The notes under the pieces were generated by a model that saw nothing but the letters and a program-made list of their open reading frames with translations, was not told the DNA's origin and made no database searches. Shown piece by piece: positions 30,505 to 39,869 of a stretch of 64,000 nt of DNA. The stretch comes from Variovorax sp. MHTC-1 (GTDB taxonomy: Bacteria > Pseudomonadota > Gammaproteobacteria > Burkholderiales > Burkholderiaceae_C): NCBI RefSeq assembly GCF_003984645.1, contig NZ_RWKI01000005.1, forward strand, positions 330,307-394,306, in the 5' to 3' direction. The position numbers and the translations under genes are program-made. Numbering within the stretch: the first letter of the stretch is position 1; each line of letters begins with the position of its first letter.

Positions 30505-30729
30505 TCACAGATCGTTGACAGGGCCACCCGCGCCTTCGGTCCGCGCGGCGGACGTGCGTTCGCGCGGCTCCTCCATGCCCTGCCAGACGATGACCTTGCC
30601 GTGGTCGCTCCACGCTTCGGTGGCCTGGGCTGCCGAATGAATGGTGCCCCGCGCATCGCAGCCGCCGATGCCGGCGGCCAGCACGCACAGCAGGCCGGCC
30701 AGCCCGGCTCGGGGGGTGGGTTCGAACAT
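30505..30729 (-). CDS. Small lipoprotein, 74 aa
   Basis: ATG 30729 is preceded by a strong AAGGAG ribosome-binding site at correct spacing. The product has a signal peptide with lipobox GIGGCDA near residue 24 and about 50 mature residues, polar and probably unstructured (VIVWQGMEEP in the middle). No family recognised. The long minus-strand frame extending upstream over DUF2905 and a repeat is not coding. Confidence 0.55.
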   Translation of the reverse strand: MFEPTPRAGLAGLLCVLAAGIGGCDARGTIHSAAQATEAWSDHGKVIVWQGMEEPRERTSAARTEGAGGPVNDL

Positions 30730-30846
30730 GATGTGCTCCTTCTGAAAAGAGCTTCGATGATCCGAAGACACGGCCTCGCGGTCTTGCACTTTTGCGTCAT
30801 GCATGCATGGCCAACGGCCTCTTTCCGGCAGCGCTAGACTCTTCGC

Positions 30847-31041
30847 ATGATTCGCTGGCTGATCGTCGTGGTGCTTGCACTGGTCCTCATGAGCGGGCTC
30901 ACGGAGTGGCTGCGGCGCTACGGCTTCGGGCGCCTGCCCGGCGACTTCGAGTTCCGAGCCTTCGGGCGCGAATGGCAGCTGCCGATCGGCAGCACGGTAG
31001 TACTCAGCACCATCGCAGCATTGATCGCAAAGTGGATTTGA
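30847..31041 (+). CDS. DUF2905 small membrane protein
   Basis: 64 aa with two predicted membrane helices (WLIVVVLALVLMSGLTEWL; STVVLSTIAALIAKWI). The central GRLPGDFEFR motif is characteristic of DUF2905. Function unknown. It is followed directly by the long repeat copy D. Confidence 0.85.
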   Translation: MIRWLIVVVLALVLMSGLTEWLRRYGFGRLPGDFEFRAFGREWQLPIGSTVVLSTIAALIAKWI

Positions 31042-31048
31042 GGATGAA

Positions 31049-31220
31049 GCTCTCCCCCAGGCTTGCCCACTTCGTGTGGCCGCCCAACGTGCCGCGGCAC
31101 GGAGGCCTTGGCCCTTCAGGCCGTCCAAGCCTGCGCAGGCAGGCTTGGAGCCGCGGCCTTCAGCCCTCACCGGGGGCAGCACCAGCGGCCCGGCAAAGCC
31201 GGTTCCGCGGTGTTCCTGGA
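31049..31220 (+). repeat. Dispersed stop-adjacent palindromic repeat, copy D (long form)
   Basis: It starts 8 nt after the DUF2905 stop with CTCTCCCCCAGGCTTGCC and CACTTCGTGTGG, and ends with the shared hairpin (about 31179-31215). It is about 75 nt longer than the other copies because the middle holds extra palindromic material, including AAGCCTGCGCAGGCAGGCTT and paired GGCCTT/AAGGCC stretches. It lies in the leader of the ROK gene. Confidence 0.8.
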
Positions 31221-31243
31221 ATGGGCCGCGTGGAGCGACTGAG

Positions 31244-32170
31244 ATGAGGGGTTGTGTCGATATCGGCGGCACCAAAGTGGCCGTGAGCCTGTCGGCCGAC
31301 AGCGCATCCCCGCTGATCGGGCGGCGCAGCGAGCCGACCGCCAAGACCGGCGACAACGATGCGGTCGCGCTGCAGATCCTGCGGCTCATCGACGAGATCT
31401 GCGCCGAGCAGGGCATCGCCGCCGATTCGGTCGACCGCGTGGGCGTGTCTTCGGCCGGCCCCTTCGTGCTGCGCGACGGCATGGTCGAGCTGGCCACCCC
31501 CAACATCTGCGGCGGCATCGCGGGCCCGGCGCGCGGCCTGCCCAACAACTGGATGACGGCGATCGTCGAAGCCCCGCTCAAGCGGCGCTTCGCTCATGTG
31601 CGGGTCGAGAACGACGCGGTGGCGGCGCTCGAGGCCGAGCGCCGCTGGGGTGCGCTGCAAGGCGCCGACCACTGCGCCTATGTCACTTGGAGCACCGGCG
31701 TCGGCGTGGGCCTGTGTGTCGACGGCCGCATCCTGCACGGCAAGAACGGCAACGCGGGCCATGCGGGCCACAGTTTCGTGGTCGACGACGACAGCAATGC
31801 GCTGTGCGGCTGCGGCAACCTCGGCGACGTCGAAGGCCTGGCCGCCGGCAACTCGATCGCGCGCCGCTTCGGACATTCGGCCCCCGAGCTCTTCGCCGCG
31901 GCAGCCGCAGGCGACCCGCAGGCGGTGGCCACCACCGATGCGCTGTGCCGCGTGATGGGCCGCATGCTCTACAACCTGGTCGCAACCCTGGACCTCGAAC
32001 GCATCAGCCTGGGCGGCAGCGTGTTCTGGAACAACCGCGAGTTCCTGCTGCCGCGCCTGCAGGCGCAGGTCGACGGCAAGCTGGTTGCCCTGACGCGCGG
32101 CGCGGTGCTGGTGCCCGCGGGGCTGGGCGACAAAGTGGGTGACTACGGGGCGCTGGCGCTGCTGGATTGA
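31244..32170 (+). CDS. ROK-family sugar kinase or regulator without a DNA-binding domain
   Basis: 308 aa. The N-terminal phosphate-binding loop CVDIGGTKVAVSL and the later VENDAVAALEAE and WSTGVGVGLCVDGRI fit the ROK/glucokinase fold. The usual zinc motif CxCGxxGCxE appears as CGCGNLGDVEG, with the third cysteine replaced by Asp; the preceding GHAGHS keeps a histidine. It therefore probably is a fructokinase/glucokinase-like enzyme with altered zinc binding. ATG 31244 was chosen because it starts at the canonical first strand. Substrate unknown. No sugar genes flank it. Confidence 0.78.
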   Translation: MRGCVDIGGTKVAVSLSADSASPLIGRRSEPTAKTGDNDAVALQILRLIDEICAEQGIAADSVDRVGVSSAGPFVLRDGMVELATPNICGGIAGPARGLPNNWMTAIVEAPLKRRFAHVRVENDAVAALEAERRWGALQGADHCAYVTWSTGVGVGLCVDGRILHGKNGNAGHAGHSFVVDDDSNALCGCGNLGDVEGLAAGNSIARRFGHSAPELFAAAAAGDPQAVATTDALCRVMGRMLYNLVATLDLERISLGGSVFWNNREFLLPRLQAQVDGKLVALTRGAVLVPAGLGDKVGDYGALALLD

Positions 32171-32319
32171 GGTGTTGGCTCCCTCTCCCGGGCCATTGAT
32201 TTATGCGCTGCGCTTTTTTGGTCGCCGGAGCCGGGAGTTCGGCCCCGGCGGCGAGACCCGGCTCCGGCCTCACACCAAACGCAACGTACAAATCAGACGC
32301 CGAAGTGCCCTCACCCCAA

Positions 32320-32340
32320 CCCTCTCCCGGAGGGAGAGGG
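32320..32340. terminator. Palindrome between converging ROK and MocR genes
   Basis: A perfect 9-bp stem CCCTCTCCC/GGGAGAGGG with loop GGA, preceded by CCTCACCCCAA, between two convergent stops. This is a common bacterial repeat form. A T-tract is missing, so its terminator function is inferred from position. Confidence 0.5.
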
Positions 32341-32350
32341 AGGTCGGTCA

Positions 32351-33835
32351 TCACGCGGCCACCGCAACAGTCAACCCCCGCTCCGCCACCCGCCCCGCAC
32401 GCGCACAAGCCGCCACGATCTGCCCCAGCCGGCGCAACCCCGAGTCCACCGCATCGCCGTAGGGCCAGCCGCAGTTGATGCGCAGATAGTGGTCGAAGCG
32501 CGAGGAGTTCGAGAACAGCGTGCCGGGCGCCACCACGATCCGCTCGGCGAGCGCCGCATCGAAGACCCGCGACGAGGAGAGGCGCTCGGGCAGCTCGACC
32601 CACAGCTGCAAGCCGCCGGGAGGCAGGTTGATGCGCGTGCCCGCAGGAAAGCAGCCGGCGATCGCATCGGCGGTCTGCTCGCGCTGCGTCTTCAGGCAGT
32701 TGCGCAGATGACGCAGGTGGCGGTCGTAGGCGCCGGTGGCCATGAAGTGGCCTGCCGCGCCTTGCGAGAGTCCCTCGTTGTTGCGCGTCTGGGCGAACTT
32801 GAGCATCTCCACGCGCGCTTGCCAGCGCCCGGCCGCGATCCAGCCCAGCCGCAGGCCGGGGGCGAGGATCTTGTGCAGCGAAGCGCAATGGATCACGTTG
32901 CCGCTGGCGTCCCAGGACTTGATCGCGCGCGGCGGCATTGGCGCCTCGACGAGCTCGCTGTAGGTGTCGTCCTCGATCAAGGGGATCGCATGCTGCTCGC
33001 ACAACTGCGCGAGCCGCACTTTGTGGGCATCGGGCATCACGCTGCCCAGCGGGTTCTGCAGGTGCGGCACCACCACCACGGCCTTGATGTTGTCGTAGGT
33101 GCGGATCGCGAGCTCCAGCGCCTCGATCGAGATGCCGGTCTGCGGGCTGGTCGGAATCTCCAGCGCGCGCATGCCGAGGCTCTCGAGCACCTGCAGCAGG
33201 CCGTAGAAGGTGGGCGACTCCACCGCCACCGTGTCGCCCGGCTGCGCCACGGCGCGCAGCGCGAGATTGAGCGCCTCGATACAGCCGTTGGTGACCAGGA
33301 TGTCCTCCGGCGAGATCGTCATGCCCACGCGCACGCTGCGCTGCGCGAGCACTTCGCGGAACTGGCGATGGCCCTTCAGCGGCGCGGCGATCGCCAGCAT
33401 GCCGGGTTGCTGGCGCAGCATGCGCGTCATGGCGTTGCGCAGCGCCTCGGCCGGATAGAGCTCCGGCGCGCCGCGCGCGATGGAGAGGTTGAGCTTCTCG
33501 GGGATCTGCCGGCGGCGCGCGACGAAGTCCGAGACCTTGGCGTGGATGCCGACGTACTGCGCCGGGTCGGGCGCCCGGTCGGCCGCGGGCTCGTCCATGG
33601 CCGCGATCGACAGGCGCCGCGGGCGCCGCACGAAGTAGCCCGAGCGCTCGCGGGCCTCGACCCAGCCCTCGCTCTCCAACGCGCGGCACAGCTGCAGCGC
33701 GGTCGAGAGGCTGATGCCGTGCTGGCGCATCAGGCTGCGCAGCGAAGGCAGCTTGTCGCCGGGCCGGAGCGAGCCGGCGCGGATCGCATCCAGGTAGCGC
33801 GCGGCCAGCTGCCGATAGAGCGGGGGTGAGTCCAT
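32351..33835 (-). CDS. MocR/PdxR-type regulator (GntR helix-turn-helix fused to aminotransferase fold)
   Basis: 494 aa. An N-terminal winged helix (LYRQLAARYLDAIRAGSLRPG, then GISLSTALQLCRALESEGWV) is joined to a fold-type I aminotransferase-like domain. The PLP lysine is in SLHKILAPGLRLGW. Such proteins are PLP-sensing regulators, usually acting on divergent neighbours. The divergent gene here is the DUF2917 protein (gap 182 nt), which may be a target. ATG 33835 was chosen because the winged helix starts at once. Confidence 0.88.
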   Translation of the reverse strand: MDSPPLYRQLAARYLDAIRAGSLRPGDKLPSLRSLMRQHGISLSTALQLCRALESEGWVEARERSGYFVRRPRRLSIAAMDEPAADRAPDPAQYVGIHAKVSDFVARRRQIPEKLNLSIARGAPELYPAEALRNAMTRMLRQQPGMLAIAAPLKGHRQFREVLAQRSVRVGMTISPEDILVTNGCIEALNLALRAVAQPGDTVAVESPTFYGLLQVLESLGMRALEIPTSPQTGISIEALELAIRTYDNIKAVVVVPHLQNPLGSVMPDAHKVRLAQLCEQHAIPLIEDDTYSELVEAPMPPRAIKSWDASGNVIHCASLHKILAPGLRLGWIAAGRWQARVEMLKFAQTRNNEGLSQGAAGHFMATGAYDRHLRHLRNCLKTQREQTADAIAGCFPAGTRINLPPGGLQLWVELPERLSSSRVFDAALAERIVVAPGTLFSNSSRFDHYLRINCGWPYGDAVDSGLRRLGQIVAACARAGRVAERGLTVAVAA

Positions 33836-34017
33836 GGCTTCGATGCTCGGGCAATGACGGCAGGGATAACAGATGCAGATGCCCGGAAAAACGACCATAA
33901 CAGATGGGCCCGGCGCCGAACTGTTCCGCTTCCGATTGTCCTTGGCTGTGCCTGTTTTCAAGGCACCCCGCTGCCTACGATTCAGGCATCTCCACTTCGC
34001 ACCGAACGAGGCCTGCC

Positions 34018-34332
34018 ATGACCAGCGATCTTCCCGAAACCACGCGGCTCGAGCTTGGCCAGTCGCTGCACGTGGCCCTCGATGCAGGCGCCTCGCTGCT
34101 GGTCATGGAAGGCCACGTGCGCATCGTGTCGCCGCCGTCCTGGCTTGGCGAGACCGTACTCAGCGTGCAGAACAGCTTCGGCGAGGGCGAGGCCTATGCA
34201 GCCGGGCGCGGCGGCTGGGTCGAGGTCACGGCGCTGGCGCCGGCGCGCCTGCGGGGCGTGCCTCAGGCGGCGCCTGTCGTGCCGGCAGCGAACTCGCGCG
34301 TCGCGCGGCTGTGGCAACTGCTGGGGGGCTAG
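34018..34332 (+). CDS. DUF2917 protein
   Basis: 104 aa, a small beta-rich domain (LELGQSLHVALDAGASLLVMEGHVRIVSPP) with a conserved Leu/Trp-containing core. A second DUF2917 protein is encoded at 45823-46143. Function unknown. It is divergent from the MocR regulator. It ends directly at a repeat that also contacts the otsA stop. Confidence 0.75.
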   Translation: MTSDLPETTRLELGQSLHVALDAGASLLVMEGHVRIVSPPSWLGETVLSVQNSFGEGEAYAAGRGGWVEVTALAPARLRGVPQAAPVVPAANSRVARLWQLLGG

Positions 34333-34413
34333 CCCCCACGCTCGGCACTGCGTGTCCTCGCTGCCCCCCAAGGGGGCGCAGCCCGCCTTGGGGCGGCCCT
34401 GCGGCGGCGGGGG
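34333..34413 (+). repeat. Stop-adjacent repeat, second family, between converging stops
   Basis: It fills the whole gap between the DUF2917 and otsA stops. It has GCCCCCCAAGGGGGCGC and GCCTTGGGGCGGCCC, shared with the repeat after glmU (52137-52245). It is GC-rich and self-complementary, and probably acts as a two-way transcription end. Confidence 0.65.
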
Positions 34414-35799
34414 CTAGCGCACGCTCTCGGCCGCGCGCAGGGCGTCGAGAAAGCTGCGCCGCCACCAGTGGATGTCCTGCTCGCGGATGCGCGACAGCAG
34501 CTTCTGATGGCGCTCGCGGCGCTCCTCCAGCGGCATCTGCAGCGCCTGCTGCACGGTCTCGGCGGTGCCGTGGGTGTCGTAGGGGTTCACCAGCAGCGCC
34601 TCCTTCAATTGCTCGGCCGCGCCGGCGAAGCGCGACAGCACCAGCACGCCCGGGTCGGCCGGGTCCTGCGCAGCGATGTATTCCTTGGCCACCAGGTTCA
34701 TGCCGTCGCGCAGCGGCGTTACCAGCCCGACCGCAGCCGCGCGGCACAGGCCCGGCACGCGCTTGCGCGCCACCATGCGGTGGATGTAGCGCACCGGCAT
34801 CCAGTCGAGCTCGCCGTAATCGCCGTTGATGGCGCCGCACAGCGACTCGAGCTCGCGCCGGATGTCGGCGTAGGCGTCGACCGTCTCGCGCGTGGGCGAG
34901 GCGATCTGGATCAGGGTCGCGCTGCGGCGGTTCTCCGGGTAGTTGGCCAGCAGTTCGCGGAAGGAGCGCACGCGGTTTGGGATTCCCTTGGAGTAGTCGA
35001 GCCGGTCGATGCCCAGCAGCAGGCGCCGGCTCGAATACTCGCGCTTCATGGTCTCGTACATGTCGCGCGACTCCTTGGCATGCGTGAGCGCGGCGAACTC
35101 GTCGACGTCGATGCCGATCGGGAAGGCGCCGCAGCGCACGGTCTGGCCGTAGGCGCGGTAGATGCTGTTGCCCATGAAGGCGCCGTTGGCCTCGTTGCGC
35201 ACGTACTGCTCGAAATGCTGCACGTCCTGCTGGGCCTGGAAGCCGATCAGGTCGTAGGCGAACAGCGAGCGCATGAGCCATTCATGCTGCGGGACCGCCG
35301 CCATGATGATGTGCGGCGGCAGCGGGATGTGCAGGAAGAAGCCGATGCGCTGCCGGCATCCCATCGCGCGCAGCTCGGCCGCGAGCGGGATCAGGTGATA
35401 GTCGTGCACCCAGATGATGTCGTCGTCCTGCAAGAGCGGCAGCAGCTTGCGCGCGAACAGCTGGTTCACGCGCCGGTAGCCGCCGATGAAGCTGGCCTCG
35501 AAGTTGGCCAGGTCCAGCCGGTCGTGGAACACCGGCCACAGCACGTCGTTGCTGTAGCCGAGGTAGTAGCTATCGTGGTCTTCGCGGCCGAGGTCGATGG
35601 TGGCGAGGGTGACCTTGCCGGCCTGCTGCCGGTGCATTTCGCCTTCGCCGGTCGGGCCGTTCTCGACGATGGTGCCGCTCCAGCCGAACCACAGGCCGCC
35701 GGTCAGCTGCAGGCTTTCGCCGAGCGCGACGGCCAGCCCACCGGCTGCGGGCTTGCGCGGATCGGCGACGCGATTGGAAATGACGACGAGACGGCTCAT
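34414..35799 (-). CDS. otsA: Trehalose-6-phosphate synthase OtsA
   Basis: 461 aa GT20 enzyme joining UDP-glucose (or another NDP-glucose) and glucose-6-phosphate. GGLAVAL near residue 21, [32 protein letters not shown] and [14 protein letters not shown] are the standard substrate-binding motifs, all present. ATG 35799 has an AAGGAG ribosome-binding site. It is the last gene of an otsB-GH15-otsA set, 25 nt after the GH15 gene. Confidence 0.96.
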   Translation of the reverse strand: MSRLVVISNRVADPRKPAAGGLAVALGESLQLTGGLWFGWSGTIVENGPTGEGEMHRQQAGKVTLATIDLGREDHDSYYLGYSNDVLWPVFHDRLDLANFEASFIGGYRRVNQLFARKLLPLLQDDDIIWVHDYHLIPLAAELRAMGCRQRIGFFLHIPLPPHIIMAAVPQHEWLMRSLFAYDLIGFQAQQDVQHFEQYVRNEANGAFMGNSIYRAYGQTVRCGAFPIGIDVDEFAALTHAKESRDMYETMKREYSSRRLLLGIDRLDYSKGIPNRVRSFRELLANYPENRRSATLIQIASPTRETVDAYADIRRELESLCGAINGDYGELDWMPVRYIHRMVARKRVPGLCRAAAVGLVTPLRDGMNLVAKEYIAAQDPADPGVLVLSRFAGAAEQLKEALLVNPYDTHGTAETVQQALQMPLEERRERHQKLLSRIREQDIHWWRRSFLDALRAAESVR

Positions 35800-35824
35800 G
35801 GGCTCCTTGTGATGGCGGCCGGGT

Positions 35825-37750
35825 TCATATGCACGAATCCCACGGCGCCGACAACCGCACCGCCGCATTGATGATTCCCACCATCGAATAGGTCTGCGGG
35901 AAGTTGCCCCACATCTCGCCTGTGACCGGGTGCGTGTCTTCCGACAGCAGGCCCAGCGGATTGCGTGCCGCCAGCATGGTTTCGAAGATCTGCCGCGCCT
36001 CGGCCTTGCGGCCGATCTTGGCCAGGGCGTCGATGCGCCAGAAGGTGCAGATGTTGAAGGCCGTCTCGGGCTTGCCGAAATCGTCGGCTGCCTCGTAGCG
36101 GCGCATGTAGGGGCCGTCGCAGAGCGATTTCTCCATCGCCTCGACGGTCGAGATGAAGCGCGGGTCGCGCGCGTCGATCAGGCCGACCTCGACCATCAGC
36201 AGGATGCTCGCGTCGAGCTCGTGGCCGCCGAAGCTCTCGGCGAAGGCCTGGCGCTCCTCGCACCAGGACTTGGTGAGGATCTCCTCGCGCATGCGCGAGG
36301 AATGGCCGTGCCAGTAGGCCGCGCGTTCCGGCAGGCCGAGCGCGCGCGCCACCTTCGCGAGCCGGTCGCAGGCGGCCCAGCTCATCAGCGCCGAGCTGGT
36401 GTGGATGCGCGCGCGCGTGCGCAGCTCCCACATGCCGGCGTCGGGCGTGCCGTAGACGCGGATGGCTTGTTCGCCCACGGCCTCGAGGTACGGGAACTCG
36501 GCCACGCCGGCGCGGCTGAGCAGGCGGTGGTCGTGGAAGGCCTGCGAGGCGCCGAGCACGATGTTGCCGTAGACGTCGTGCTGGAAGTGCTCCTGCGCCT
36601 GGTTGCCCACGCGCACCGGCCCCATGCCGCGGTAGCCGGCCAGCCCTTCGACGAAGGACTCCGGCAGCTCGCGCTCCAGGCCGATGCCGTAGAGCGGCTG
36701 GATGTGCTCGCCGTGCGAGCCGATCACCACGTTGCCGAGCCAGCGCAGGTAGTCTTCCATGGTGCCGACTTCGGACAGGCTGTTGAGCGCGCGCACCACG
36801 AAGAAGGCGTCGCGCAGCCAGCAGAAGCGGTAGTCCCAGTTGCGCTGGCTGCCCGGCGCCTCGGGGATGCTGGTGGTCATGGCGGCGACGATGGCGCCGG
36901 TGTCCTCGTAGAGCGACATCTTGAGCGTGATCGCGGCGCGGATCACCGCGTCCTGCCACTCGAAGGGGATCGCGAGCCGCTTGCTCCAGGTGCGCCAGTA
37001 GGCGATGGTCTCCTGCTCGAAATGGCGGGCCGTGTCGGCGATGCCGTCGGTCAGCGTCTCGTCGGCGCCGAACACGAAGTTGTGCTCGCGCGACAGCACG
37101 AAGGGCTGTTGCGACAGCACGTGCGAAACCGAGGCGTCGGTGTTGAGGCGCAGCGCGAAGTCGGGCCCCACGTAGCGGATGTGGTTGCTGCCGCGCGTGA
37201 TGGTCGGCGCCGTCGCGCCCCACTGGAAGCGCGGCGCGAGCGAAACGCGGATGCGCGGCGTGCCCTGGATCGGCCTGACGCGGCGAACGAGGGTGAGCGG
37301 CCTGAAATAGCGCGAGCGGCTGTGAAAGCGCGGCGCCAGGTCGGTGATCTCGAGGCCCTGGCCTGCGCTGTCGAAGAGCTGGGTGCGCAGCACGGCGGTG
37401 TTCGGCTCGTACCACTGCTTGGACGACGCGAAGTCCTCGATCTCTATGGCCCATGCGCTCGCATCCTCGGCCGGATGCAGCAGCGCGTTGAACACCGGCT
37501 CGCCGTCGAAACGCGGCAGGCAGCACCAGACGATGCGGCCGCGCTCGTCGACCAGCGCGCTGAAGGCGCAGTTGCCGATCACGCCCAGCTTCAGCGAGGG
37601 TTCGGCCGGCGCAACGAAGCCGCGGCGGCCAGCGGGTGATTCCAGTACCTCGGGATGCGGCGCTGCCTTGTCGCTCGCGCCGGCGGCGCCGGCGATCGCC
37701 TCGCCGGCGCGGTCTTCGGGCGCGGCGATCTCTTTCAGATTCGTCGTCAT
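35825..37750 (-). CDS. GH15 glucoamylase/trehalase-like glycoside hydrolase
   Basis: 641 aa. The N-terminal beta domain begins GVIGNCAFSALVDERGRIVWCCLPRFD; the (alpha/alpha)6 barrel carries NWDYRFCWLRDAFF and the later ELRTRARIHTSSALMSWAACDRLAKVA. The overall family (COG3387 type) covers glucoamylases and some trehalases. Its start overlaps the otsB stop region, and otsA follows. A trehalose-breaking or glucan-processing role beside trehalose synthesis is therefore plausible. Residues 5-55 are a poorly conserved Ala/Glu-rich leader with no signal peptide, so it is cytoplasmic. Confidence 0.85.
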   Translation of the reverse strand: MTTNLKEIAAPEDRAGEAIAGAAGASDKAAPHPEVLESPAGRRGFVAPAEPSLKLGVIGNCAFSALVDERGRIVWCCLPRFDGEPVFNALLHPAEDASAWAIEIEDFASSKQWYEPNTAVLRTQLFDSAGQGLEITDLAPRFHSRSRYFRPLTLVRRVRPIQGTPRIRVSLAPRFQWGATAPTITRGSNHIRYVGPDFALRLNTDASVSHVLSQQPFVLSREHNFVFGADETLTDGIADTARHFEQETIAYWRTWSKRLAIPFEWQDAVIRAAITLKMSLYEDTGAIVAAMTTSIPEAPGSQRNWDYRFCWLRDAFFVVRALNSLSEVGTMEDYLRWLGNVVIGSHGEHIQPLYGIGLERELPESFVEGLAGYRGMGPVRVGNQAQEHFQHDVYGNIVLGASQAFHDHRLLSRAGVAEFPYLEAVGEQAIRVYGTPDAGMWELRTRARIHTSSALMSWAACDRLAKVARALGLPERAAYWHGHSSRMREEILTKSWCEERQAFAESFGGHELDASILLMVEVGLIDARDPRFISTVEAMEKSLCDGPYMRRYEAADDFGKPETAFNICTFWRIDALAKIGRKAEARQIFETMLAARNPLGLLSEDTHPVTGEMWGNFPQTYSMVGIINAAVRLSAPWDSCI

Positions 37751-38508
37751 GCAGGTTTTCCTCGGGTGTCGGATACCGGTCCCGCGAGCAGATCGCGTGC
37801 CTGGACCAGCCATTCGAACACGGCGCGGGGAGAATCCAGCCGGTGCAGCGCCAGGCTGGGACCCGATCCGACCTTGATCGCCACGCCGCCGCGCGGCTGC
37901 ACGATGGCGAAGCCGCTTTCGTCGGTGGTGTCGTCGCCTGCGAAAACCGGCATGCGGCCGGCGAAGGGCGCCTCGCGCAGGAAGGCATCGATCGCGATGC
38001 CCTTGTTGACGCCCGCGGGCTTGACCTCGAAAACGAACTTGCCGTGCAGCAGCTCCAGCTGCGGCTGGCCGTCGATCACGCGCAGCAACGCGTCGCGGCA
38101 GACGGCTTCGAGCTGCGGCGCGAGCCGGTAATGCAGGGCGATCGCGGCATGCTTGCGTTCCACCAGCAGGCCTTCGTAGACGCGCGCGAGTTCGTTGGCG
38201 GTGTCCAGCACCAGCTTGAGGTCGGGCGCGCGCTGCTCCTGCATCCGGCCCTCGGCATCGCGGCGCTGCACGCCGTGCTCGCCGGCGGCCGGCAGGCGCA
38301 GCGGCGCGAGGAATCGGTCGAGCACGTCGATCTGCCGGCCGGACACGACCGCCAGCGCGCCGTCCAAGAGGTCACTCAGGTCGCTCAGCAGCGGGACCAG
38401 GGCGCTGGGCACGTCGATCGCCTCGGGCGTCTCGGCGATGGCCACCAGGGTGCCGTCGAAGTCGAGGAACAACGCGGCGTCGGGGGTAAGGCGAGGGGGC
38501 GTCTGCAT
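37747..38508 (-). CDS. otsB: Trehalose-6-phosphate phosphatase OtsB
   Basis: 253 aa HAD phosphatase. The nucleophile motif is LFLDFDGTLVAIAE, motif II is in VVSGRQ, the catalytic Lys is in the GVNKGIAI region and the acidic motif is in FAGDDTTDESGF. It removes phosphate from the OtsA product. It overlaps the GH15 start by 4 nt (ATGA). Confidence 0.94.
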   Translation of the reverse strand: MQTPPRLTPDAALFLDFDGTLVAIAETPEAIDVPSALVPLLSDLSDLLDGALAVVSGRQIDVLDRFLAPLRLPAAGEHGVQRRDAEGRMQEQRAPDLKLVLDTANELARVYEGLLVERKHAAIALHYRLAPQLEAVCRDALLRVIDGQPQLELLHGKFVFEVKPAGVNKGIAIDAFLREAPFAGRMPVFAGDDTTDESGFAIVQPRGGVAIKVGSGPSLALHRLDSPRAVFEWLVQARDLLAGPVSDTRGKPA

Positions 38509-38571
38509 GGAGGGAAAACCATAACAGAGTCGCAGGGCGGAGGGCGTCGGTCAAAGCCGGCAATCGTTTTT

Positions 38572-39828
38572 TCAGACGGAAACAGGGAGCGCGGCGGCCA
38601 CGGCTGCCACGCGCGCGCGGGCGATTGCCTCGCCGATCCTCGCGCCGGCGGCGCCCGCCTGCTGCGCCGCGCGCGCGATCGGCTCCGTTTCGACGGATCG
38701 GGCCGCGGCCAGCGCGGCCAGCAGCCGTTCGCGCTGTGGATACGGCTTGTCCTCGAGCCCGAGCCGCCCGCGCGCATCGCATTCGCAGGCCAGCAACGCC
38801 TGATCGAACCGCTCGGGTTTGCGAAACGCATCGCAGCGTTCGAGCAGCCGAACCAGCGCCTTCGCTCCGAGCTCGCCGCTGCGGTGGATGTTGCCGTGCT
38901 CGCGCGCCACCACCTCGGACAGTTCGCGCAGTTCGACCGGCACGCGCCAACGCTCGCACACGGCGCGCAGCAGTTCGACGCTGCGCTGCTCGTGGCCGAT
39001 GTGGCGCGGCAGCGCCTCGGCCCGCGTGGTGCCCTTGCCGAGGTCATGCACCAGGCAGGCGAAGCGCACCGAAAGCGGCGCTTCGAGCCGGGCCGCCATG
39101 TCGAGCACCATCATGAGGTGCGCGCCCGTGTCGACCTCCGGATGATGGGCTTCGGGCTGCGGCACGCCCCACAGCCGGTCGACCTCGGGCAGCAGCACGG
39201 CCAGCGCGCCGCAGTCGCGCAACAGTTCGAACATGCGCGAAGGCCTGGCTTCCGTCAGCCCGCGTGCAAGCTCCTGCCAGACCCGCTCGGGCACCAGTGC
39301 ATCGACTTCGCCGGCGGCCACCATCTCGCGCATCAGCGCCATGGTCTCGGGCGCGACGCCGAAGTCGGTGAAGCGGGCCGCGAAACGCGCGACGCGCAGG
39401 ATGCGCACCGGGTCTTCGCGGAAGGCATCGGTCACATGGCGAAGCTGCTTGCGTTCGAGGTCGCGCCGGCCGTGATAGGGGTCGACGATGTGGACGAGGT
39501 CCAGCGTCTCGCCGGCGTACTCGGCCGGCAGCGCGATGGCGTTCACCGTGAGGTCGCGTCGCGCCAGGTCCTGCTCGAGCGTGATCTCGGGCGAGGCATG
39601 GATCACGAAGCCGCGGTAGCCGGGTGCGCTCTTGCGCTCGGTTCGCGCCAGCGCGTATTCCTCGCGCGTCTTCGGATGCAGGAAGACGGGGAAGTCGCGG
39701 CCCACGGGCAGGTAGCCCCGCGCGGCCATCTGTTCGGGCGTGCTGCCGACCACCACCCAGTCGCGATCGCTGCCGGGCCGGCCCAGCAGCGCATCGCGAA
39801 CGGCGCCGCCGACGAGGTAGATTTGCAT
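38572..39828 (-). CDS. cca: CCA tRNA nucleotidyltransferase, multifunctional (with HD domain)
   Basis: 418 aa, the long bacterial form. The nucleotidyltransferase head has [11 protein letters not shown] and the metal-binding [19 protein letters not shown] and the RFAARF basic stretch follow. The HD phosphohydrolase domain is in [11 protein letters not shown] and RHIGHEQRS. It adds and repairs the CCA end of tRNAs, and the HD part has phosphatase/phosphodiesterase activity in E. coli. ATG 39828 gives the standard [12 protein letters not shown] start. Confidence 0.95.
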   Translation of the reverse strand: MQIYLVGGAVRDALLGRPGSDRDWVVVGSTPEQMAARGYLPVGRDFPVFLHPKTREEYALARTERKSAPGYRGFVIHASPEITLEQDLARRDLTVNAIALPAEYAGETLDLVHIVDPYHGRRDLERKQLRHVTDAFREDPVRILRVARFAARFTDFGVAPETMALMREMVAAGEVDALVPERVWQELARGLTEARPSRMFELLRDCGALAVLLPEVDRLWGVPQPEAHHPEVDTGAHLMMVLDMAARLEAPLSVRFACLVHDLGKGTTRAEALPRHIGHEQRSVELLRAVCERWRVPVELRELSEVVAREHGNIHRSGELGAKALVRLLERCDAFRKPERFDQALLACECDARGRLGLEDKPYPQRERLLAALAAARSVETEPIARAAQQAGAAGARIGEAIARARVAAVAAALPVSV

Positions 39829-39869
39829 CCGCCGCAGTTTAGGCGCTCGGCCTTCTGCGGCGGTCGGCG

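Noticed and set aside
30505..31581. Minus-strand frame of 358 codons over the small lipoprotein, DUF2905 and repeat D
   Set aside because: Only the last 74 codons have a start, ribosome-binding site and signal peptide. The rest is antisense to DUF2905, the repeat and the ROK gene.
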